This document shows positions 50,201-59,787 of a stretch of DNA of 64,000 nucleotides, in pieces. The translations under genes were made by a program, and so were the position numbers. The stretch comes from Hirudinaria manillensis (lineage: Eukaryota; Annelida; Clitellata; Hirudinida; Hirudinidae): the NCBI GenBank assembly GCA_034509925.1, contig CM067530.1, positions 6,196,001 to 6,260,000 of the forward strand, written 5' to 3'. How positions within the stretch are numbered: the first letter of the stretch is position 1; each line of letters opens with the position of its first letter. Under the pieces are notes generated by a model, which worked only from the letters and a program-made list of their open reading frames with translations, searched no databases and was not told the DNA's origin.

Positions 50201-53200
50201 ATTTATTTATTAGAAATGTTTATTTTATTGAATGTATATATAACACCCTTCAGAATATTTCTGAAACTTTGGTCCGAGAGCCAAAATCATCAGTTAATTT
50301 GTTAGAAAAAAGGAATGAATTCTCACCGACAGTTTTTGGAATGTACTCCACTTTCACCTGATTATTTCCTGAATCCGTCACAATTGGAACAATTTGTCTC
50401 GTATTTGGAGGTCCTTGAAAGAAACGTTCAAATTAAAAACAATCTTTTAATGAATTTTCTGCTATTTAATTTAATTTAAACTCTGATTAAATCTACCTCT
50501 TATGGAAACATCAAAATCTGATGCCAAAGCATCATTGGCAACGATGTAGAAAAGCGAAGACTGATTGACTTGAACATTTTCAATGCCATCCCCTCTCACG
50601 TAAATCTTGTTTGGATCGTGGACTTTAAACATGAACGGACTACCTGTTGCGTAGAATGTTGGAATGCATTCAGTCGTTGAAGAGTGTTTGGGTATCAATA
50701 CCAGAAAAAAGTAGATTAGGGAATTAACTTTACACGAAATTCTTCGCAATGAACCTAACCTGGCACAGCTTCTTTATTGAACGTGATATCAGCATGGTGA
50801 GATCCACCTTCCACAGGCACGTAAGACACTTCGAGTCTTCCAGGTTGGAGGGCTGCGACTTGGTTTACAACAGGTCTTCCACTAGCGGACCTCACAACTA
50901 CCTCCAATTCTCCCTCGCCGGAATCATTCAAATCAACTAAAACAACAGCGAATCGATTGATCTTCTTTTTTTAAATTTCAAAACCTGAAATTTGTCGAAA
51001 TTCCTCACTTAAAAATGCCGACTTCTTTCCGACAACGCCATCGGACACTCCCATTACTTTGATTTTCGAGGCATCGTAGCACATGAAAACGATTGGACTG
51101 TCAGGCACAGGAACGCCTCCATAAGTGAGATCGATCTTGTGAGGTCCCGTGCTCTTAGGTACAAAAGAAATGTCAAATCCAGTTTGACTCGTTCCGGTTA
51201 TCGTCAGAGGAACTGGATGCTGTCCGGGCGCTGGATTATAAAGCAATTTTATTCAAATTTTAGATAATCGAATCAAAATATTATGAATTTGAATGTAACG
51301 TTGGGAAATTTCGACTTGAAAACAGAAATCAATTCTAGAATTGAGACTTACCGCTCAATTTGGCTTGCAAATCACCGCAACCAGCTTGATTGGTAGACAC
51401 GTTCACGGTCCTCGATTGTCCCACTTTACATAAAGGAGAATTTCCAGCCGATACCACCACGTTTCGAATGTCATGGACTATTACCATGATCGGACTCTCT
51501 ACATAACATTAAGTTATTGATATTTAAATTGCCTTAATTAATTAAATTAAGTTATCCTTATTAAATATGTTATTCTCACTAAATCATTCAAACTTATTGT
51601 TATTATTCTTATTAAGGCGTTGATTCTATCTTAGACATTCAATCAGACAACAAAACAGCTCATTAAATACAAACCTTACGGCTAAAAATCCGTCCGATTG
51701 AAAGATACGGACAATTTATGATCATTATAATAAATGCTATCATTATCATATTATTATAATTATAATAATTAATGGAACCTGGCAGAGGTTTACAATCGAA
51801 TGAAACATCGAGATAATATTGTCCAGGAGCATCCGGAGTGAAGGTCACGGTGTAGAGACCATTTCCAACAAGTGTACCCTCTATTGGAACGGGACCGAAT
51901 TGGCTGCTGGCTCTCACTGTCAGGTCCCCGGGTCCCGCCTTTGTGGTATCGGCTGTTATTTATTATCAATACAATCTCAAATAGATGACTCGGCTGCCAT
52001 TTATTATGAATTTGTTGTCAAGTAGGCGACATAAATCTGACTTCAAGTATTAACCAGTCATGTGGAAGGCCTGTCCCAATATGAGAGACTTTGACTTCAT
52101 TGTTATGAGGACACCTCCGGGATTCGCCACCGGAATGACAAACGGACTTCCGTCCACTTGCAAATCCTCGAACGTTATGATCACCTCATAGTTTCCTGAG
52201 ATGTTTCGATTAAAAGTGAATCAATATGATGAATTTCAATAGATTATCTTTAGAAAACTCTCTCTAAACCTGTCTCCATGGGCAAAAACTCCACATTGTG
52301 AAGAGTATCGTCAATTTTGAACACTTTCGATTGTATTAATTTCTTCGAAGGATCTAAACGTTAAATTACTTAAATTATGAATTTAGAAATTATGAATTAT
52401 GAAATAATTAAACGTTAAATTACTTAAATCAGTCAGAGAAGTATTCAGAGAAAAACAATAACTGACTGTAAACATGAACTTTGAGATCTCCTTTGCGAGG
52501 AGCGGTATTGACCTCAAACTTAACAGGGTTTCTCACAATTCCCCTCACTGAACCGATGGTCGTTGCTACCATGGAACCATCGAATGCTTTCACTTTGAAC
52601 GGACTTCCTGTTTGAAAAATAAATCGAACTCTAGAGAAATGCATTGGTTTACTTATGATAAAGAAGATATCAATCGATCATAAATAATAGGTTTAATCAA
52701 TGGTACCTAATTATAAATAAATAAATAAAATAAAAATTAAATAAATAAAAGTAAATCCTTAAAATGAAGTCCTAATTACTAAATTAATTTTACATTTCAA
52801 TCTACCTGGAATGTCTTCATCATAAAACTGAACATCCACAAAATATTTTCCTGGCTTTCTTGGAACAAACGATGCCCGATATTTTCCTCTATCCAATTTT
52901 TTCACCTCACAAGGAACTTTACCGCCATCCACTCGCACCACTGGTTCACCACCCCCAATGTCGTTGGCATCAACTTTATGAACAGAAAAGAAAATTTTGA
53001 AATATAATTGCTTAATTAAGCTATACACAATACGCTCACTTTCTAATATGGCCGTTTTATTAACGGCGACTTCTTTTGTCCAGTTGGTGACGGTTACTTG
53101 ATCCAGTCCGAAGATGTTTGCAACGAATGGACTGCCAGAGATAGCTTTACCTCCGTAGTTGATCTCAATTCCATATTTGCCTTAAAGATAAAAAGAATCA

Positions 53201-54461
53201 CTCTCTATAGCCTGAAGTACTTTATAAAGACGTTTGTTAATGCAATAAAATACAATAAATCCAAATTTCTTTACCAATTTCTAAAGGGAGATAAGTGATC
53301 TTATAAATTCCAGCTCCTTCTGGGATTGCTATGGTTTCGACTGGCAATCCACTTGGTGCTTAACAAAAATAATGACTTTATTAAAAACAGTATCGCGTAA
53401 TAACAAAATATAATTTCAGTTAAATCTTATGGTAATGATATTACTTACATATTATTTTCATTTTCACTTCTCCGTTTGTCATGGTAGCTCTGGTGGTGTT
53501 GACGACAAAAGAGGTGCTCCTTCCAACCATGGAAGACACGAGTCCTTCGCCAGATGCAGTTACGTTACTCGAGTCTACAATCGCCACCTTGAAAGGCGAT
53601 CCTGCGGTAAGAGTTGCCGGTGAAGCTAAAGATGTGGAAAAGAGCGTAAATCGTGTTCAAGTCATTACCTGGTACTTCGATTGCGGCGTAGAAAACATTG
53701 ATTAAGTATATTCCAGGTCCCTTAGTATTAAATGTGACGTAATATTGTTTATTCCTTTGATCAATCGTTGGCATGATTGTCTGTCCGTCCTTCGTCACTT
53801 CGATTTTCAGTTTCCCGTTTCCAGCCCTCGCCGTGTCAACTAAATTGAAATTTCTTATTATAATTCAATTCAGTTGATGTTATATAATAAAACTAATATC
53901 GTAGGTTATTGCCTTATCACATTTCTTTTGATAGACTACATTGTTATAAAAAGCTATAAGTGTCAAACAATTCTTGGACTATTAAATAGCACAAATATCT
54001 TTAATCGCAATCAAACATGATTGAGTGAAATTCAATTTTAATGAAATTCTTAAAAACCTGTGAATTTGACAGGAAGACCATTTTCTCCTCCTTCAATTCC
54101 ATAAACTCGAACTTTCGATCCATCATAGACGCGAACAGTGAACGGACTTCCTTTAATTTCTCTCTTGTTGCTTGTAATGCTTATCAGCCAGTCGCCTTTG
54201 CATAAAGTTCAATTTAGAATGCGATTCGTGAATCAATTTATTCCACATTTTACCTATTTCGTTAGGAACAAAGTTTGTCGTGAACTGCCCGTTGGCATCC
54301 TTGCTAATCTTCAGAGGCACAGATTTTCCAGTCGGGGATCTGGCTTTGACTTCAATGATGCCTGACTTGTAATCGGCTTCTTCGATGTGAAACGGAGGAA
54401 ACTGCATCATCATAGGGGCCACGGCCCCACCAATTCTTGGAGAGGGCACCAACAATGCCAT
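39807..54461 (-). CDS. Filamin-repeat protein without actin-binding domain, 53 exons
   Basis: Giant filamin-like protein of 2,824 residues made almost only of Ig-filamin repeats, about 27 counted by their terminal G-S-P-F-x-V strand or variants. Human filamins have two CH domains plus 24 repeats; here no CH domain is found in the gene or in the 1.7 kb upstream. The start ATG at 54461 opens directly into a truncated first repeat, and an in-frame TAA lies about 40 bp upstream with no pyrimidine-rich acceptor between, so this start is probably real. After repeat 24 comes a 309-codon proline-rich exon (41430-42356), then about three more repeats and a short acidic tail ending NFDFED. Family knowledge predicts a scaffold for membrane, signalling or cytoskeletal partners; without CH domains direct F-actin crosslinking is doubtful. 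Exon coordinates are given in the block entries. An upstream promoter joining distant CH exons cannot be excluded. Confidence 0.9.
41430..42356 (-). other. Filamin-like gene, exon 47: 309-codon proline-rich insert
   Basis: One 927-bp exon with phase-0 borders on both sides, inserted between repeats 24 and 25. It is rich in proline, glutamate, threonine and serine, ends with an eight-proline run, and contains three similar acidic-aromatic patches (EEEYRFEEA, EEDLQFGMD, QEDVDFEAE). Two similar blocks, SAQTLPIDSMATQTDPEPEE and SVQTTPEQSTGGTQTEPEAE, each contain a TQT core, the motif recognised by dynein light chain LC8 in other proteins. A CCC cluster follows RPI. No Ig-filamin fold is apparent here, so the segment is probably disordered. 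Confidence 0.85.
42423..47164 (-). other. Filamin-like gene, exons 27-46
   Basis: Exon coordinates in transcription order: 47018-47164, 46766-46849, 46534-46671, 46240-46416, 45920-46069, 45712-45795, 45496-45633, 45243-45416, 45031-45177, 44680-44901, 44384-44554, 44142-44303, 43980-44066, 43771-43908, 43520-43687, 43208-43351, 42987-43112, 42744-42884, 42570-42677, 42423-42502. Exon 36 (222 bp) is a fused pair. From exon 40 the repeats drift from consensus (PGCPVV, GCPIRQ, GNFRPK, ECPISV ends) as the proline-rich exon is approached. Exon 46 ends in phase 0, unlike all preceding exons. Confidence 0.86.
47470..50936 (-). other. Filamin-like gene, exons 14-26
   Basis: Exon coordinates in transcription order: 50760-50936, 50497-50643, 50327-50413, 50007-50144, 49768-49944, 49455-49601, 49261-49341, 48900-49037, 48580-48753, 48351-48497, 48176-48259, 47766-47897, 47470-47652. 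All introns are phase 1. The sizes run 177, 147, 87, 138, 177, 147, 81, 138, 174, 147, 84, 132, 183, showing the four-exon cassette three times over. Repeat ends include GSPFMF, NSPFHV, GTPMQF, GSPFVA and GSPFNF; the exon at 47766-47897 has a degenerate end (QPVWNCGIKAW). Confidence 0.88.
51009..54461 (-). other. Filamin-like gene, exons 1-13
   Basis: Exon coordinates in transcription order: 54254-54461, 54058-54195, 53669-53839, 53449-53601, 53275-53358, 53040-53180, 52806-52973, 52467-52607, 52270-52353, 52055-52195, 51779-51952, 51352-51498, 51009-51230. Every intron is phase 1. Exon 1 holds the N-terminus and the second half of the first repeat, ending NFVPNEIG. Exon 13 (222 bp) carries what two exons carry elsewhere. 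These exons cover repeats 1-6 and most of repeat 7, with terminal strands GSPFTV, GSPFKV, GSPFVA, GSPFKV, GSPFVI, ESPIMV and DSPIVF. Confidence 0.88.
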
Positions 54462-54639
54462 CGCAACTTCAAAGAATTTCTTTTTTTTATCCGCTTAGCG
54501 TCGAAATATTTTTCAAAACCTAAATTCGAAAAGTTCTTGTCGAAGCGAGCTCGTCGAAAATGTTGTCATAACTCCGAGAATGTAAATAGTTATCACAGGG
54601 TGGATAAGAACCAACCTTATGGCTGCTTAGGAAATCACT

Positions 54640-56230
54640 GATGCATGAAGTCATGTTTCAATGGGCATTGAACAGCCTTTAATGGGATCCGTGTAAGGCA
54701 ATATTGAAGGCATTCTGTACACGATTTATGCCAGAAATAAGCTAAACGCATTCGGTCCACCTCGAGTTATTTCGGTCGTTGTCAGCTCTGGTGAAGTCGG
54801 GTACGCCTGCCACTAAAATCGAAACGGACGCTTTGCAGGTCAATTAATTTTCATTGTTGTGTCAATCAATATTTCTTCTTATTCGTTGGCATCGCTTTGG
54901 TCTTTTGAGTATTATTATGTTATTACATTAGTAAAGAAATACCATAACAAGTTGGGACGTAAGTCATATTCATTAATGAGGGGCGGCTTATTTTTCAATT
55001 GATACTGTTCTATTATTAATCGTTATTCGAGAAATAAATACGTATCATTAAAAATAAAAGATTTAAATTGCAACTATTTTTAAAGGGATTTACCAAAAAA
55101 AATTAAAAATTCTTGCTTGTAAAATCCTCTGCTAACCAGGGACATAATTTTTGGAGTTTTTGGAGTAGAACTTTCCCCCGTAACTATGGATGAAAAAAGA
55201 AAAAGGTCATCAGATGGGCCCAAAAGTAGGTCTCCCACAAAAAATCTTGAAATGAGTTCCACGTGGATTACTTTGAAGTTTAAACTCATACAACCAAAGA
55301 TCACTCAACAAGAAAACATATTCTCCTAGCATAACTTTATACTTAAATGAATTATTTTAAAGTTGAATGCACATCGATCGAAGTGGTTCAACAAGTGTCA
55401 ACTTTTGACAATCAAATCACTGAAATACAGAAGTTAGGATATTTTTTCGTTCAAATGTCCAAGCTATCAAAAATGTCTTCAATCAAACGACAAGGATTTA
55501 TATACTTCCCTAATATCACCACTTTTATGGCTCACACGACTTCCAAACAATTATTGTGAGTCAATGCAATTTTGGAAAATCAAGATGAGGGGCATCTGGT
55601 AGTCAATCGGAAAATGAACCCAAATTTCTACAAAAATCCTGCATCCAAAATCTACTCGATAACGATATTTGAGGCAACAGACAATCTATTTATTGGTCAC
55701 TTCACATCGGCAGAGAGTAACATTAGTAAAACATCGCACAATCACTTGGTTAAAACCAAAGGAAAAACTTCGTAGGGGTCAATGTAATCTCAAAATTCAA
55801 ATTTCGAATGTCCAAGCCATATCTGCGTATTTAAGTTATTATTGTACATAAAGTAGAACACGTAACTTTCCCATAAAAATCTGTTTTGTTGTTCAACATT
55901 TTATGATGCCTCAGAAATGCTTGAAAAGACAACTTTCACCTTCAGCGACTCAGTCAACTTAGCGGAAAATATAAAACAATTAATCTCATTTAAAATAAAA
56001 ATCCAAGTAAGAAATAAAAACTGAACTGCCAAGTTTAAAAATAAAAAAAACGTCGAAAGGCAAATACTGCTACAACGTGACAAAAGAAACACTACGACTT
56101 CAGAGAAGCTTCTTCCACTTAGCTAAGCGACATCACACAACTAGGACAAGAAACACCGGAATCAGTTGAAGGTGAGAAGATGATTAAAATATTTTATGTG
56201 GAAAATGTACACTTTCAAAGGAATTCAATG
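54640..56230. other. Intergenic DNA between filamin-like and innexin genes
   Basis: Searched on the minus strand for calponin-homology exons that would belong to the filamin-like gene; none recognised. Frames of 60-75 codons at 55080-55860 have no recognisable content. Confidence 0.5.
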
Positions 56231-56233
56231 CCA

Positions 56234-57588
56234 TCACGAATTGAGAGGCTTCAAGTCTTCCATTTCGATCTCGCCGAGCAACTTGGTAGAGATCGGGAGC
56301 GTAGACGGAGTTCCAGAATAATTTGTTTTCCAGTAGTTCCAGACGTCGCAGATTATTTCCGTCGAGGTGATGTGGTTGGTGTTGTGGGCGATCAGACGGA
56401 GGATGAGTGACCCGTCTTGTCCCAAGTAGTCGTCGACGAAGGAATCAAGCTTGGAGCAAACCTCGTTAGTCAAGATGCACAATTCGAGTCTGTTCTGGAT
56501 GAATTTGAAGCGGTCACCACGGCAAAAGGCGCGAACCAGCCAGACGATTAAGTTCAAAGAGCTGAAGAGCGCTACGATAACCATCCAGAACCACAGAAAG
56601 GCGAAAATCTTTTCGTTCACCATGTTGACGGGCAGAACGCATTCGACGGTATTGTTTTGCACGTTGTGGAAGTCCTGGCCACGAATCCTGAAGTCGCAAA
56701 GAGTCACTCGGGGAAAAGCTACCATGTCTTCTTCCGTCCAATCCTCCGGATGGAAGTATCTGATCATCATGTCGATTCCGAAGGTGCTGAACTTAAAGCC
56801 GAGAACGTAGCTCAAGGAAATCAGCTGGAAAATGACGTTGGCAATGTACAGTATTTTCGAGACGAGGAAAAGTGCCATAAGGTAGGCTCCGCCTCTGAAA
56901 GTGAAAGTTAAGAGATTAATGAGGAATTAAAAACTCGAGTGTCTCAAGCCAAGTCTCACCTTCTGCTCATGAAACGATTGAGTGGTTTAATCTCAAAGGA
57001 ATATTTGGAACTCTTTCTCATTGAAAGGAATCTGTCGATCTGCTTCGTCAGCATCCTCATGATTTTGTTTCTCGTTTCCAAAGAATCTGTTTTTTCCAAT
57101 CGGTGCGCAGTCTCCAAGATGCTGTCCGCATCGACTCCCGATCTGCTATTCAGCGCATGCCAAATAAACGAAGGAAAATAAAAGAGTAGGGCCTGTCCCA
57201 CGAGAATAAAGGGGATCCATTGATAGTACGAGACGGAATGATGGAGTTTGTTTCTGGCTTGGTCTTTGAGCACCTCCTTAAAATTGAAATTCAGTTTTAA
57301 AAACGTTATAAGCCTAGCAAAGTTAAATGAAACTACCTCTCTCCACGGCAGATAGTAGGTTCCTGTGACCCAACAGTAATTATTCGTAAACTTGGTATGA
57401 GAACCATGAAACTGTTTTGGAGCCCAGCATGTGATGGGGTTGCGCACGTATTGGTTCAGCGAGACGAGAACCGCAAAAACAATCAGAGAAATGACAGTGT
57501 ACTTGGAACTCAGTCGGTCAATAACATCGTCGTTGTTCTTGTTCCGACTCTTCGCCGTTCTTTGGACGAGGGCCACCAAACGATCCAT
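56234..57588 (-). CDS. Innexin gap-junction/hemichannel subunit, three exons
   Basis: Four-pass membrane channel protein of the innexin/pannexin superfamily, 409 residues. Exons: 57337-57588, 56960-57276, 56234-56894. The first loop has C54 and C72 in CWAPKQFHGSH...NYCWVTGTYYLPW, the innexin signature. The second loop has C256 and C275 in VTLCDFRIRG...VECVLPVNMVNEKIFAFLWF. Membrane segments are near 30-49, 101-124, 194-222 and 282-310. The cytoplasmic loop contains RSGVDADSILETA and IDRFLSM, also family-typical. A glycosylation sequon N270-N-T lies in the second extracellular loop. Intron 1 is only 60 bp, has no stop and keeps frame, so an intron-retaining product with 20 extra residues is possible; the conserved YYLPW-E junction argues for splicing. 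The gene is head-to-head with the CREC gene, 2.2 kb away. Confidence 0.93.
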
Positions 57589-57599
57589 AGCAGCTCCTT

Positions 57600-59780
57600 C
57601 CTAACTGATAACAATCGGTCGAACGTACATTACAATCCTTCTATCCTATTTTCTATTCGATAAAGTTAATGGACATTCGTTTATAGAAAGTTAAATAAGC
57701 GAGTATTGTTATTCAAATAATGGCACGACCGAACAAACATGGAAGGGACTCACTCTGTTCAAAACAACTTTCTAAGCCGAAATCTTTCCAAGTTATCCGC
57801 TCGGTAACGCACGTGAGAACAAGTCCTTTTATAACTTTACCGCTTTTGACTCTTAACGTGGCTCGGAGCTGGTAGGCTGGTCCTTTGTGTGCACATGTAG
57901 TCACATTTGCATATCGCTCCCCTTACGCACCCATACATTCCCTGCAAACGTTTAAAAGAGCCGCTATAAACACTCCTCGTGTAAACCATAAATAGTTTTT
58001 AGTTTTAAGGAACAAAATTTTTTTTAAAATAATTTGCAGTTTTTATCTTTTTTTTTGTTAATATATTTGTGCGTCCATTCTTATTAATATTCATATTGGT
58101 TATCACACCAATTGACCACGTTGCCGAAGTTAATTTACATATCTAAATTAGCTATGTCGTTAAGTGCTTATGGACGTTTCCAAAGTTCCCATTGGTTAAC
58201 AACATCAACAATAAGCCTCATTTGCATATGGCCGAAAGAATGTTAATTGTGAATGACTGATTATCGCCGTCCAATCTGACGAATGTCTGATGAACTTTAG
58301 ACCATTTAAAACAATTCTCGGTTCTTGGTGATCGATAATTGAACTTCTCCTTGGATTTCTTAATTATGTTGACTTAATTCAAGAGGCAGTTGCGAAATAA
58401 AATTTTTAACACTCTTTGTGCAAGCAGCCACATCCCTATTATATGGACGTTAACGCACGACTGATTTGCTTAAATTTGCTTTAAAATTATGGCATCAATG
58501 GCTCAGAAGTACTTTAAAGAAACTAATGTCAAGACGACTTCTACTTTAATTTACTTTGAACGTGTTACGTCTGGTGCTTGATCGAGATTTGAAACATGAA
58601 TTAAATAGTTTCTGGTGCTGACGAAATGCTGAAACATTCGACCATCGAATTGTATTCACTATTCTGAAACTGTCTGAACTGTCATTTCTGACACGTTCTC
58701 TGGCGACGTTTTATCTGGGCCTGAAATTGACGGAGTTCGACGGAATCATCTTGATCCTGGCTCAATTTGATATTTTTGTTTATAATATAAGAATTATATT
58801 ATAAATGAATATTGTTATTAAAGTATTAAATAAAACTATGGGATTATAAATGCTTATAATTTTATATTAAATATTTCTGCCTAGTTTTAAAATGGACCAA
58901 ATGGACTGCTAATTGCATGCTTTTATTTAATATTAACTCTTAATTCTTGAAAGAATGGGATCACACCAATGTTTCTTGGCCAATTCCGACGCTATTCTTA
59001 GTTCCTTTACTTCCAGGATAGGTTATTTCAAACATTTTTTGCATATCACAAAATGATAAAATAAGTCGAATATGTTTTTTCAGGAAAAGAAGGAAAACTA
59101 AAACAAAAATTCACATCATAAACATCGAGCCCTTTACTAATAATATGTAAGATGAGTAAATGCTAATGCAAAATATATGAAACACTTTATCTTCAGTGAC
59201 CAAACTTTTAATCCTTGCAGCCATTTGACAGTTGTAACCGAACTTTCCGTGATGATATCATGCGGTTTTAGCGTGACGTCATTTTCAGCCCCCCACTTCA
59301 CCGTTATCATTAATTTAATAATGAGTAATATACACTTTCGTTAAATAAAATTTATCTCAGAAAAGTTCAGCAAACGACCTACTATTTTAAGTTTCGTAAG
59401 ATTCGTCTTGAACTGAAAACATTGCAAACGCATAAAGCAAAATCATTAACATTAAACCTATAAATTATGTCTAATCACACCTTTAACTATCTTTTATATT
59501 GCGTTTAAATGATAAGTTATACAAGGGCCAATTAAGTCTCCAAACTGAAGCTATTTTATTCAAGTGTTCTTTCGCGTTGTTTTGCAAATGATGAACCGGA
59601 AAGCTGCAGATTTGGGTCGTTGAGGATTTTTTAGTTGCGCCTTTCTAGAAAAGTGCTTATTGGAGAGAACTGGGTCTCTTAAGAATCAGTTGATTTAGAA
59701 ACTGGTTTATTATTTCAGTTAGGGGCAGTTGTGCATAACATATTGATTACTTCATTCGATTGTGACGTTTAATAAATAAT
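57600..59780. promoter_or_regulatory. Divergent intergenic region between innexin and CREC genes
   Basis: 2.2 kb between two head-to-head start codons, so both promoters should lie here. A full CRE palindrome TGACGTCA occurs at 59274-59281, about 500 bp before the CREC start. No further gene seen. Confidence 0.45.
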
Positions 59781-59787
59781 TTCAACA

